NCBI RefSeq assembly: GCF_000948975.2
Contig: NZ_CP059736.1
Location: 310,001 to 374,000 of the forward strand
Length of the DNA: 64,000 nt
Reading direction: 5' to 3'
DNA from: Thalassomonas actiniarum
GTDB lineage: Bacteria; Pseudomonadota; Gammaproteobacteria; Enterobacterales; Alteromonadaceae
The notes below the pieces were generated by a model that saw only the letters and a list, made by a program, of their open reading frames with translations, ran no database searches and was not told the DNA's origin. Positions within the stretch are counted from its first letter, which is position 1; each line of letters starts with the position of its first letter. The position numbers and the translations under genes are program-made. Positions 33,226 through 41,857 of this stretch are shown one piece after another.

Positions 33226-33255
33226 AAAAAGCCAGCAATTTAACATTACTGGCTT
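33226..33255 (-). terminator. Terminator-like hairpin for the small exported gene
   Basis: On the minus strand, AGCCAG-loop-CTGGCT is followed by TTTTT. It sits about 70 bases beyond the stop of the 79-aa gene at 33327. Confidence 0.6.
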
Positions 33256-33326
33256 AAGTGCTTTTTCGGGCTACAGGGCGAAGCTATTGGTAAACTTGCT
33301 GCCCGTTAAAACCCGGGACAGTATTT

Positions 33327-33566
33327 TTAATTGATGATGCCGCAAGAAGGACCTTGGGTAACCTTATAATAAGACGTTACGGTTCCTGAAACATCGCCAG
33401 AACCGCCACGACACAGATTCATAATCCTTTCGCCGACAACCTGAGAATAACTGGCGTCTGAGTAATAGGTAACTGTAAGCCAATAGCTTGCATATACATG
33501 AGAAGCATACGAAAATGATAAAGCTGCTACCGCTATAGCTGCGGCTTTTTTTAATACTGTTTTCAT
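33327..33566 (-). CDS. Small exported protein, DUF6289-like
   Basis: 79 aa with a signal peptide (KKAAAIAVAALSFSYASHVYA). The mature 50-residue part is WLTVTYYSDASYSQVVGERI followed by two Cys (MNLCRGG, GPSCGIIN), which may form a disulfide. The YYSDA...VVG pattern recalls DUF6289, whose members are short exported peptides. AAAGGA precedes the ATG. It could be a secreted peptide or a processed precursor. Confidence 0.65.
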   Translation of the reverse strand: MKTVLKKAAAIAVAALSFSYASHVYASYWLTVTYYSDASYSQVVGERIMNLCRGGSGDVSGTVTSYYKVTQGPSCGIIN

Positions 33567-33919
33567 AAATAAATCCTTTCATTGTTACTAAATTAACCAG
33601 GGACAGAAAACAAAAGGTTAATTTTCTTAGTCAATTTTGCTACTGCACCCCTCCCTGAAAATTAACAATAATACAACAGTTTTTTATTGTAAAGCTTACA
33701 TTTTTTTGTTTTTAAAACTGATGCTTGATCGGCTTATTCAGAAAACAATTTAAAAGCCAGCTGATGCTGCAAAACACAGCTGCGCTTGAAAGCCTTACCG
33801 GGCGGTCGATTTGCAACCATTAACCTGCCCCGCTTGCATGGAATTTAAACAATTCATTGCATACATACCAGCGAGTATGTAAAATCCTGGTTAAATAAAC
33901 ATTCTTTGTGGTATGTATA
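33567..33919. other. Intergenic region upstream of RND operon 1
   Basis: No gene. It holds the promoter of the minus-strand small gene at its left end and the operator/promoter of the RND operon at its right end (see 33862-33881). Confidence 0.6.
33862..33881 (+). promoter_or_regulatory. TetR/AcrR-type operator palindrome
   Basis: Perfect 7-6-7 palindrome TACATAC-CAGCGA-GTATGTA. The half-site equals that of AcrR-type operators. It lies about 40 bases upstream of the adaptor ATG. A further GTATGTA half-site follows at 33911-33917. The TetR gene at the end of the same operon is the likely binder. Confidence 0.78.
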
Positions 33920-35242
33920 ATGTCAAAGCAAAAAAATCCAGGTAAGCGTTACCTAACTGCCTTCCCGGCCCGAACATTCAGGCTAAGAAACTATCTCTTG
34001 TGTATGCTCTTAAGCTGCACCGCTTTTAGCTCAGTTGCAACATCGCAAGTCAATCGCCAGCCGGTACGGGCGGTTGCAGTAGAAACGGGTACTGTCTATG
34101 ACTGGGCTTTCAGTGAAGGGGTCGCACAGGGCATTCGCCGTGAATACCTGAGCTTTGAAAAAGGCGGCAAAATCACCTTTATCGCCAGTGATGATAACCA
34201 GATCCCGCTGCGCGCCGGTAGCCGGGTTTATGGCCCTAAAGCCGGGGAGAAATTCGGCCAGTTGCTTGCCCGGGTTGACGAAAGGGCCGATATCGAATCG
34301 GTCCGTGAATTCGAAGCGGCTTTAAATGCTGCCCGCCTGCGCATTGCCCAGGCGGACTCCCAATTGAAACAGGTGGAAAATAACCTGCAGCTGGCCAAAA
34401 ACAGCTTTGCCCGTAACGAGTCGGTCTGGAAAAAAAAGCTGATCCCAAAAGAAAAATATGAGGCTTCCCGTACCGAACTGTTAAATGCCAAAGAATCGTT
34501 AACCACTGCCAAAGCCGAATTGGCAACGGCCAAAAGCCAGGAGAAATCGGCCCTTGCCCAGCTGAATCAGGCCAAGGTTGCTCTTGAAAAAACCAGCATT
34601 TTTGCTCCTTTTGACGGGGTACTGCGTAAGGTCAACGTACGCCAGGGGGATTACTGGGGCGGTCCGGCGGCAGCCACCAGTGACCGCCAGCGGGAAGCCT
34701 CATCTGCCATGGTAGTGGTTGATACCAGGGAGTATGAAGTAACCCTTAATGTCCCTTATTATGCCGGTGACAAGTTACAGGAAAACCAGGCGGTATTTCT
34801 TAGCTGGAGCCCGGCCAAACTGCTGGCGGCGGCGAAAAGCGGCTTTAGCGGCGATCAGGTGACCCAGGGGGTTGTCTATTCCGTCAGCCCCAGTATTAAT
34901 CTGGAACAAAGGGCGATAGAAGTGAAAGTACACACCCGCTCGGGTGCCGGATTATTAAAAGACGGTATGCATGTGACCGCCTGGATCATGGTGGCTAAAA
35001 AAGAAAATGTCACCCTGGTGCCCAACAGCGCCATCGTGACCCGCAATAATAAACCTTTTGTTTATGCGGTAACCGAGCAGAGCAAAGCCGAGCTGGTGGC
35101 AGTACAAACCGGTATCGAGGACTTAAACCAGGTAGAAATCACCCGGGGCCTTAGCGCCGGCATGCAGGTGATCACCGAAGGCAAACATAAAGTGGTGAAC
35201 GGCAGCGATGTACGCCTGGTGCAGGAGTCCTTAAATGAATAA
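33920..35242 (+). CDS. RND efflux periplasmic adaptor (MFP), operon 1
   Basis: About 440 aa from the ATG at 33920; a GTG four codons earlier is less likely. A signal/anchor segment (YLLCMLLSCTAFSSVA), then the adaptor barrel-hairpin-barrel. The long alpha-hairpin is clear (DIESVREFEAALNAARLRIAQADSQLKQVENNLQLAK ... KAELATAKSQEKSALAQLNQAKVALEKTSI). FAPFDGVLRKVNVRQGDYWG closes the lipoyl domain. It links the pump at 35235 to an outer-membrane channel not encoded here. It overlaps the pump gene by 8 bases. Confidence 0.9.
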   Translation: MSKQKNPGKRYLTAFPARTFRLRNYLLCMLLSCTAFSSVATSQVNRQPVRAVAVETGTVYDWAFSEGVAQGIRREYLSFEKGGKITFIASDDNQIPLRAGSRVYGPKAGEKFGQLLARVDERADIESVREFEAALNAARLRIAQADSQLKQVENNLQLAKNSFARNESVWKKKLIPKEKYEASRTELLNAKESLTTAKAELATAKSQEKSALAQLNQAKVALEKTSIFAPFDGVLRKVNVRQGDYWGGPAAATSDRQREASSAMVVVDTREYEVTLNVPYYAGDKLQENQAVFLSWSPAKLLAAAKSGFSGDQVTQGVVYSVSPSINLEQRAIEVKVHTRSGAGLLKDGMHVTAWIMVAKKENVTLVPNSAIVTRNNKPFVYAVTEQSKAELVAVQTGIEDLNQVEITRGLSAGMQVITEGKHKVVNGSDVRLVQESLNE

Positions 35243-38200
35243 GTCTTCATTTGCCTATAAGCTGTTTGTCGAAAAAGTTATTTCCTCCTTATTATTGGGG
35301 GTCTTGCTGCTGGGCGGCGTACTGGCCTATAACGCCATGCTGAAAGAAAACAACCCGGATCTGGAAATCCCCCAGGCGCTTATCACGGTGGAATGGCCGG
35401 GGGCCGCCGCAGAGCAAATAGAAAAAGAAGTCACCAAGCCGCTAGAAGATGTGCTCAACGGTTTAAAGGGGTTGAAAAAGCTGCAAAGCGGCTCGCAATA
35501 TTCTTTTGCCATCATTGCGGTAGAGTTTAATACCGATATTTCTATTTCCGATGCCATGGTACAGCTGCGCGCCAAAGTCGATGAAGGTCAGGCGGAATTC
35601 CCGCAGGCGGTCAAGAAACCGCTGATAGAGCAGGTTTCCGTTAATGACTCGCCGGTGATCGAATATATGCTCTACGGCGACCTTGACGACTATGCTTTTA
35701 GCCAGGTAGTAAAACGCATCGAAAAACGGCTGGAAGCGCAATCCGGCGTAAAAAAAGTTGAAAAAGGCGGCTATCGTGAAACCAGCGTACATGTGCGTCT
35801 GCTGCCCCACAGGTTACAGTCGCTGCGTATCTCCCCCAATATTGTGCACCAGCGCATTGAAGAAGCCAACCAGGATATGAGCTGGGGCGAATTTGACAAC
35901 AGCGAAACCATTATCCAGCTGTACCTGGCGGGCCGCTTTGACAGTATTGAAAAATTACGGGCCTTACCGGTCTACCGTATGGGCGATAACCGGGTGGTGC
36001 GCCTGGAAGAAGTTGCTCTGGTATATAAGGGACTGGACAAGGTAAAGTCGGAAACCTACTTTTCCCAGCATGGCTCCCAGTTCACCCAGGGGGTGTCCCT
36101 TGGCGTGAAAAAGCGCCCCGGGGTCGATACCATTACCCTGATCAATGAAGTTAAAACCCTGATGGCACAGTTTGAGCAACAAAGTTTCTGGCCGCAGGGG
36201 CTTAAGGCCGCCGTCATCAGCGATGAAAGCGAGATCATCGAAGAGTCATTTAACAAAGTTTTCAACAATATCTGGCAGGCGATGCTGGCGGTGTTTATTA
36301 TCTTAATGGTTCTGCTGACCTGGCGCGAAGCCCTGATTGCCGGGCTGGCAATTCCGCTGACCTTCCTCGGGGTACTGCTGGTGCTGGGTATGCTGGGTTA
36401 TACTCTAAATACTATGGTGATCATCGGCATGGTGCTGGCGCTGGGTATGCTGGTGGATGTTTTTATCCTGGTGATGGAAGGCATGCATGATCACCTTTAT
36501 GAGAAAAAAATGTCTTTTGCCGATGCCGCCATGGCAACGGTAAAAACCTATGCCATGCCGGCATTTTCCGGCCAGCTTACCACTATTTTGGCGATGGCGC
36601 CTATGATGGCTATCGGCGGCATCGACGGCAAGTTTATCCGTTTGATCCCGATCACTGCTGTCCTGTGCCTGATCTTCAGCTATATCATTGCCTTTGTGAT
36701 CTGTATTTCCCTGTCGCAATTTTTATTGAAAAATACCGACAATGCCGGCCCCGGCCAGGTTGACCGTTTTGCCAGACTGGCCGGCGGCAAGCTGCGCGCC
36801 TGGCTGCTGAAAAATGCCCTGCAAAGCCGTAAACAGGCACTAAGCTGGCTGATGGCGGTGCTGGGAGTCTGGCTGGTGTCCATCTATTTGTTTACCACCC
36901 TGCCCTCCCTGCTCTATCCCAAGGCGGATGGCCGTAACCTGGCGATCACCATAGAGCTGGCGCCGGATGCCCCGCTGGAGAAAAGCCGTGAAGTGGCCAA
37001 ACTCGCCGGTGACTATCTCAGGCAGCAGCCCTTTTTTGAAAATGTTGCCATGTACGTGGGGAAAAAGAGCCCGCGCGCCGTCGGCTCCATCACCGAACAG
37101 CTCTCCCTTAACGAAAGCCCTAACCTGATAGGTTTTTCTGCCTTGTTTGTACCAAAAGGCGAGCGGAACAAGTTGGGTTATCAATATGTTGAAAGCTTAA
37201 GGCAGGGGCTGGAGCAAACCTTGTATCATGTGCCCGGGATCACGGTTTTGTTTAAACCCGAAGTGGGCGGCTCCAGCAGCGACGACCCCCTGCAGCTGGT
37301 GTTGCAGGGAGCTGACATGGAAACCCTGAGCGAAATCGCCCGGCAGGTAGAGCACGAGTTGAGCGCTATCAAAGGAGTCACCGATGTCCGTAACAATCTG
37401 GGCCCGTGGAAAAGCCAGGTCAGGGTGATTGCCGATGCCGAAGCATTAAACTTCCACGGCATCACAGAGCAGGACTTTGCCAGCCAGTTGCGTCTTGCCA
37501 CAGAAGCCGATGAATACGGTAAGTTCAAGATTGCCGGGGTTGAGGACGATTTAAAAATTCGTTTAAGCACTTATTGGGAAAGCCGGGGCGGCGAGATAGG
37601 CGGCCCGAGATCTATGGCGGAGATCAGCCTGATCAATATTTTCAGTCCGCAGGGACACCTGGTACCGGGAGGCAACCTGGCGGATTATGAATTAAGTGAA
37701 ACGCCGCCGGTTTTTACCCATAACAAAACCCAACGCTCAATTACGGTAAAAGGCAAACTCGAAGGCATTACCGTCGGCGAGGTCATCCAACGCCTGCAAC
37801 CCAGCATGGAAACCTTCGAACAAAGCTGGCCCCAGGGTTATAGCTATCACTTTGCCGGTGAGGCACAAAGTTCGGAAGAAACCTACGGTGCTGCCGGTAT
37901 GGTGTTTGCTGTTGCCATCTTTATGGTGTTTGCCGTGCTTACCCTGGCGCTGAACTCCTTTAAACTGCCGCTGGTGGTACTGATCACTATACCTTTGGCG
38001 CTGATCGGTACCTTTACCGGCTTCTGGCTGTTCGGCATCGCATTTTCCTTCCCGGCCATGATAGGTTTGATCGCCCTGGTGGGCATAGTGGTCAACAATG
38101 CCATTGTGATGGTGGATACCATGAACAATCATCTGGATGACGGCAAACCCCTGGTGGAAGCCTGCGCCAGTGGCGCGGCAGACAGGCTAAGGCCTATTTT

Positions 38201-38378
38201 AGGCACTACGGTTACCACTATGGTCGGGCTTATTCCGCTGGCCTATAGCGATCCCATCTGGTTTCCCCTGTGTATGGCGATCATCTTTGGCCTGCTGGCA
38301 TCAACCGTGGTGGCCATGATTGTCATTCCGACAATGTATATGTTAGTCTCGCACCAGCAGCAAACCGGGCCGGCTTAA
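35235..38378 (+). CDS. RND efflux pump, inner-membrane transporter, operon 1
   Basis: 1047 aa, full length for AcrB/MexB-type pumps. The 12 membrane helices fall as 1, then 6 after about residue 335, then 1 and 4 more. The first helix ends LKENNPDLEIPQALITVEWPGAAAEQIEKEVTKPLED, the usual porter-domain start. GMVLALGMLVDVFILVMEG in TM4 carries a charged residue for proton relay. VGIVVNNAIVMVDTMN is the matching late motif. AGGAG lies eight bases before the ATG. The export substrate is unknown; the sequence differs from the strict HAE1 drug-pump type. Confidence 0.92.
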   Translation: MNKSSFAYKLFVEKVISSLLLGVLLLGGVLAYNAMLKENNPDLEIPQALITVEWPGAAAEQIEKEVTKPLEDVLNGLKGLKKLQSGSQYSFAIIAVEFNTDISISDAMVQLRAKVDEGQAEFPQAVKKPLIEQVSVNDSPVIEYMLYGDLDDYAFSQVVKRIEKRLEAQSGVKKVEKGGYRETSVHVRLLPHRLQSLRISPNIVHQRIEEANQDMSWGEFDNSETIIQLYLAGRFDSIEKLRALPVYRMGDNRVVRLEEVALVYKGLDKVKSETYFSQHGSQFTQGVSLGVKKRPGVDTITLINEVKTLMAQFEQQSFWPQGLKAAVISDESEIIEESFNKVFNNIWQAMLAVFIILMVLLTWREALIAGLAIPLTFLGVLLVLGMLGYTLNTMVIIGMVLALGMLVDVFILVMEGMHDHLYEKKMSFADAAMATVKTYAMPAFSGQLTTILAMAPMMAIGGIDGKFIRLIPITAVLCLIFSYIIAFVICISLSQFLLKNTDNAGPGQVDRFARLAGGKLRAWLLKNALQSRKQALSWLMAVLGVWLVSIYLFTTLPSLLYPKADGRNLAITIELAPDAPLEKSREVAKLAGDYLRQQPFFENVAMYVGKKSPRAVGSITEQLSLNESPNLIGFSALFVPKGERNKLGYQYVESLRQGLEQTLYHVPGITVLFKPEVGGSSSDDPLQLVLQGADMETLSEIARQVEHELSAIKGVTDVRNNLGPWKSQVRVIADAEALNFHGITEQDFASQLRLATEADEYGKFKIAGVEDDLKIRLSTYWESRGGEIGGPRSMAEISLINIFSPQGHLVPGGNLADYELSETPPVFTHNKTQRSITVKGKLEGITVGEVIQRLQPSMETFEQSWPQGYSYHFAGEAQSSEETYGAAGMVFAVAIFMVFAVLTLALNSFKLPLVVLITIPLALIGTFTGFWLFGIAFSFPAMIGLIALVGIVVNNAIVMVDTMNNHLDDGKPLVEACASGAADRLRPILGTTVTTMVGLIPLAYSDPIWFPLCMAIIFGLLASTVVAMIVIPTMYMLVSHQQQTGPA

Positions 38379-38402
38379 CGCCTGCCCCCGACAATACAAA
38401 TT

Positions 38403-39059
38403 ATGGCCAGAAAAACCAAAGAAGAAGCAGAACGTACCCGTAAAACCCTGATCCACGCCGCCTTAATGCATTTCAGCGAGCATGGTGTTGCCCACACCAC
38501 GCTCAATGATATTTCCAAGGCGGCCGGAGTCACTAAGGGGGCGTTTTACTGGCACTTTAAAAACAAGCTGGAAATTTTTGAAGCCATAGTCGAGGCATAT
38601 TCACAGCCCCTGGACGAAAAAGCCACCAATATGCTCGAGCAGGCGGAGGAGCCCCTGAGCGGGTTGTTTCAATCGCTGGCGTATTACGCCAGCGAAGTGG
38701 AGAAATCCCCCGAATTAATCGCTTTGTTTACCGTGTCGTTTTACAAATGCGAATATACCCGGGAGTTGACCCCTTTGCTCAAATTTGACCAGCAAGAAGT
38801 GGCCAAAACCAAGGACATTATCACCACGGCATTAAAAAAGTTACCGGATAACGGCTGGCAGAATAATCAAGAGGGTAATCCTGAACTTATAGCGACTATA
38901 GCCATAGACGCGGTGACGGGGACTTTAATGCGCTGGTGCCGGGACAGACAAGGCAGCCTATCCGGGCAAATTCTTGATGCCGCTAAAATAGTGTTATCCG
39001 GCAGCGGTATCCGCCCGGCCCTGCTGGAGCAAGCCGCAGCTTCGATTAATCCGGCTTAA
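38403..39059 (+). CDS. TetR/AcrR-family repressor, operon 1
   Basis: 218 aa. The N-terminal HTH is RKTLIHAALMHFSEHGVAHTTLNDISKAAGVTKGAFYWHFKNKLEIFEAI, very close to AcrR/TtgR. The C-terminal ligand-binding domain is helical, with a TGTLMRWCRDRQG near the end as in AcrR-like C domains. It lies 24 bases behind the pump gene and so is co-transcribed with it, and likely represses the operon from the palindrome at 33862-33881, inducible by a pump substrate. Confidence 0.92.
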   Translation: MARKTKEEAERTRKTLIHAALMHFSEHGVAHTTLNDISKAAGVTKGAFYWHFKNKLEIFEAIVEAYSQPLDEKATNMLEQAEEPLSGLFQSLAYYASEVEKSPELIALFTVSFYKCEYTRELTPLLKFDQQEVAKTKDIITTALKKLPDNGWQNNQEGNPELIATIAIDAVTGTLMRWCRDRQGSLSGQILDAAKIVLSGSGIRPALLEQAAASINPA

Positions 39060-39127
39060 TAATAAGTGCAGATATCTTCTTTTTTGTTGGTCAGTGTTTT
39101 AACAAAGCACTTACCATGACTTTGTAT

Positions 39128-39571
39128 TTAAGCCAGCCAACCGGCTCTGAAGGAAACCCCCGTAAGGACAAACAGCACCGAAAAAAGGGTTACCGGGATA
39201 ATATGCAGCGCCATATCAAGCAGGTTGTCTGGTGATAGTTTCGGGATCACCCTGAACCTGGCGTCCAACGCGAACATGACCGTCAGCGCCAGCAAGCTTA
39301 ATTTGACGGCAATGCCATGGGCCACCGGGTTAGACATATCAAACCATAAACCGACATCGGGCAGCAGGTGATGTGCCAGCATCAGGCCTGTTACGACCTG
39401 GATGATCAGCGCCGGCATGCCGATTTTTTCATAGGCGGATTCAAAGTCTAACAGCCGCTCCGGCGAGCGCTGTTTGAGCACCTTAGGCAAGATCACCATC
39501 GACAGTACGATATGTCCCCCGGTCCAAATTGTGGCCGCCAGCAAATGTAGCGCAAGTAAAAAACCGTACAT
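39128..39571 (-). CDS. CopD-like four-helix membrane protein
   Basis: 147 aa with four membrane segments and conserved His residues: LLALHLLAATIWTGGHIVLS, VVTGLMLAHHLLP and MALHIIPVTLFSVLFVL. The first helix ALHLLAATIWTGG is a hallmark of the CopD/DUF2269-like superfamily, which binds heme or copper. It stands between genes with no metal-related function. AGGAAGG precedes the ATG. Confidence 0.8.
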   Translation of the reverse strand: MYGFLLALHLLAATIWTGGHIVLSMVILPKVLKQRSPERLLDFESAYEKIGMPALIIQVVTGLMLAHHLLPDVGLWFDMSNPVAHGIAVKLSLLALTVMFALDARFRVIPKLSPDNLLDMALHIIPVTLFSVLFVLTGVSFRAGWLA

Positions 39572-39662
39572 TAGTTAATCCTTCCTGAATCTTGTTGGTT
39601 GTATAAATGTCGGCAGAGATGCTTGACTGCTTTCATCTGCCTGTTGCCGGTACCTAGCTGGA

Positions 39663-40187
39663 TTACCAATATTGCGCCGGACTGAGTGATGCTGCACATT
39701 GAACCTTACCTTTGATATTTTTGAGTGCATCTTTTTTTAATTCCAGCGCCATCCAGGCCTGGGGATAGGCCAGCTCATAAGGCGGGCTGATGCCGTGGCC
39801 CGCCGCAAAACCGGTACGTGAATAATATTTGGGATCTCCGAGCACCAGCACAAACTCGCCACGGCGCGTTTTAAGGATATCTAGCCCCCGGCGAATAAGG
39901 GCCGAGCCTATGCCGCGACCCTGCTGATTGCTCAGTACCGCAAGCGGGGCAAGGATATAACCCTGGTGTTTATCTGCTCCTTCAACCGATACTGATGAAA
40001 AAAGAATATGGCCGACAATGTCGCCGTCTTGCTCTGCAACTAAAGAAAGCAGGGGCAAGGCGGTTTCATCTTCCAGCAGTTCAAGAGCCAGTTTCGCTAC
40101 CGCTTCTGCTTCCTCTTCGGCAAATGTATCCCGGTGAAGCTGGAAAATATCCTGCTTATCTTGCTCGGTTGATGCTCTTATGTTCAT
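39663..40187 (-). CDS. GNAT family N-acetyltransferase
   Basis: 174 aa. The N-terminal part is MNIRASTEQDKQDIFQLHRDTF. The acetyl-CoA loop is LAVLSNQQGRGIGSALIRRGLDI (Q-x-x-G-x-G/A). The later EFVLVLGDPKYYSRTGFAAGHGISPPY marks the YhbS-like subfamily of N-acetyltransferases. The substrate is unknown. It is followed by the DUF998 gene in the same direction, which starts 31 bases before it. Confidence 0.9.
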   Translation of the reverse strand: MNIRASTEQDKQDIFQLHRDTFAEEEAEAVAKLALELLEDETALPLLSLVAEQDGDIVGHILFSSVSVEGADKHQGYILAPLAVLSNQQGRGIGSALIRRGLDILKTRRGEFVLVLGDPKYYSRTGFAAGHGISPPYELAYPQAWMALELKKDALKNIKGKVQCAASLSPAQYW

Positions 40188-40218
40188 GCACTTTCCTACA
40201 GACAGTAACTGTCGGTTT

Positions 40219-40818
40219 TTATTGTGCTACCAGTATGGATAATCCTGACAACCATAGAAGTTGTGCGCCATAACCTAATCTTTGATGGGTGCCGGGATTA
40301 GTCTGTTTTTTAATCGCTTTTGCCAGGGTAACGGTGAAATAGACGGCTATAAGCAAACAGGCCAGGGAAAATAATTTGAAATAGAGAGTAAAGCTTGACT
40401 CGAACAGGGCTAAAACCGGGGCAATGTAGAGGGACAGTAACATGATAAAACCTGCCCAAGAATGTATTTTACAAGCCGTTGTTGGATTTTTGGTGTAGGG
40501 ATCTGCGTCCATAGGAAAAAAACCGGCGACTAGGGTCCCTAACCCATGGACAATAACCAAAGCCCCTATCGCCATCAGCAATATCGAATGAGTACCCGAT
40601 GCAATCAAGTCGTAACCAAAAAGACAAAATAACACCGCCAGAGGATAATTATTGATGAGCGGCGAAAATTTTTCTGTCGGGCTGCCGACTGCGCCCAACT
40701 CGCTGCAAAATTGTTTTGCATGGTTATAACCCTGATAGCGCTTTGCAGCAATAAAAACACCGAACACTATCCAAACAGATGCCAACAGGCCGCAATAGCC
40801 ATAAAAACTTTCGCTCAC
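40219..40818 (-). CDS. DUF998 family membrane protein
   Basis: 199 aa with six membrane segments. GYCGLLASVWIVFGVFIAAKRYQGYNHAKQFCSELGAVGSPTEKFSPLIN is the DUF998 opening, and VAGFFPMDADPYTKNPTT a conserved loop with the GFFPxD pattern. The start is GTG with AAGGAG six bases upstream. The function of the family is unknown. Confidence 0.88.
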   Translation of the reverse strand: MSESFYGYCGLLASVWIVFGVFIAAKRYQGYNHAKQFCSELGAVGSPTEKFSPLINNYPLAVLFCLFGYDLIASGTHSILLMAIGALVIVHGLGTLVAGFFPMDADPYTKNPTTACKIHSWAGFIMLLSLYIAPVLALFESSFTLYFKLFSLACLLIAVYFTVTLAKAIKKQTNPGTHQRLGYGAQLLWLSGLSILVAQ

Positions 40819-41035
40819 ACAAGACTCCTTTTTGAAAACAAATATGGCAGGGTGCAGCCTGGCCAGATTCTTTTGACTGGGATTGAAACGCCAGTGGTAT
40901 ATTATTTCCCTTTTAGGGTTTGTTTTTCAAGATATTATCAACAAAATGATAAGGTTATTGGCATAACTGTCCCCACCTGTACATTTGCTGATTCAAGTTT
41001 GTCCGTGCCAGCCAAAATAACAATATCGAAGCTAT

Positions 41036-41067
41036 AAAACTGCTGTACCTGTTTTAAGGCACAGCAG
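41036..41067 (-). terminator. Terminator-like hairpin behind the SymE-like gene
   Basis: On the minus strand CTGCTGT-loop-ACAGCAG is followed by TTTT; it starts about 33 bases after the stop of the gene at 41100. Confidence 0.6.
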
Positions 41068-41099
41068 CTTTGCTTAAGGCTTTTTAACTAAGCCCGGAT

Positions 41100-41384
41100 T
41101 TAGTTTTCGGCAGACAGGTTTGCTTCCGCCTGTTCAGGTGTGATAACCAGCTCTGCCTGATTGACAACAATACTGAGCTTTTGCCCGACCGGGAAACCGG
41201 CCAGGCGCAGCCATTTTCCCCTGAGTATCACACAGGGCTCAAGCTTGACCGGCACATAGTTGATGCCTATGCCGCGGGTTTTTGTCGCCGTGTTGCAAAC
41301 CGTTTCCTGTACGGTAAGTTGCCGATAAATGGGATATTTTACTTTTGCCGAGGCGGGCTCTGGCGTATGATGACATTTAGCCAT
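41100..41384 (-). CDS. SymE-like protein (AbrB-type fold, SOS toxin family)
   Basis: 94 aa. The central VILRGKWLRLAGFPVGQKLSIVVNQAELVITP is the SymE/SymE_toxin signature (LxGxWLxxAGFxxGxxxxVxxxxxxLVI). The N-terminal part (MAKCHHTPEP, YRQLTVQETV) matches the usual basic SymE leader. In E. coli SymE is SOS-induced, condenses nucleoids and is repressed by an antisense RNA. Here a structured leader (41403-41452) lies directly upstream; a LexA box was not obvious. GGAG precedes the ATG. Confidence 0.85.
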   Translation of the reverse strand: MAKCHHTPEPASAKVKYPIYRQLTVQETVCNTATKTRGIGINYVPVKLEPCVILRGKWLRLAGFPVGQKLSIVVNQAELVITPEQAEANLSAEN

Positions 41385-41402
41385 GACTTACTCCGTGTAG
41401 TT

Positions 41403-41452
41403 TGTTGTGGTTAGCGACCTCTGGGTGTGGAGGCACTCAGGGGTTGCGACTT
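41403..41452 (-). promoter_or_regulatory. Structured 5' leader of the SymE-like gene
   Basis: On the minus strand, a 10-bp hairpin with two wobble pairs (arms 41418-41427 and 41434-41443) is followed by GCTAACCACAACA (41403-41415), identical in 13 bases to the leader at 8475-8487. Confidence 0.62.
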
Positions 41453-41770
41453 AAGTTACTACTTTTGCTTGGTAGTAACGCCTGTTATTGCCGCTGTTCC
41501 TTGGTGGAACAGCTGCAATAAATGCTCTCCTTTAAGACTGGGATAGCATTATTAAGGAAAGACCAATTCAGGGGGAAATCAATAGTGAATTGGTCTTTTT
41601 TTGAGGATAAATTTGAACCGTTGTTTTCCTGGCAAATCCTGTTAAAAAGGGGATTAGTCGCCCTACTCTTTTCATCACCGGGAGCTATTGTTGGGGAGTT
41701 GAAGTAGCGGCAAATTCAATCATGGCTCCGCGCCGGGCAAGAAGTAGTCCCAGAGCGGTAAATCCAGGCT

Positions 41771-41802
41771 AAAAAAAGCCGGTCAGCGCTTAACTGACCG
41801 GC
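41771..41802 (-). terminator. Intrinsic terminator of the 721-aa secreted protein gene
   Basis: 9-bp perfect stem GCCGGTCAG / CTGACCGGC with a 7-nt loop. On the minus strand it is followed by seven T. Confidence 0.88.
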
Positions 41803-41857
41803 ATTACAGCCAAAGCTGTGGTTTATTGCAGTAGTTTATTGCAACACAAGTAGCGGT

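Larger units (their letters stand above)
41385..41857. other. Intergenic region
   Basis: Holds the SymE-like leader and, at its right end, the terminator of the 721-aa gene. A 61-codon plus-strand frame (41522-41707) has no ribosome site and I do not accept it. A GTTCC...GGAAC pair lies at about 41497-41509. Confidence 0.5.

Noticed and set aside
41522-41707. 61-codon plus-strand frame between the SymE-like and 721-aa genes
   Set aside because: No ribosome site and no conserved-looking pattern; the region carries regulatory hairpins.
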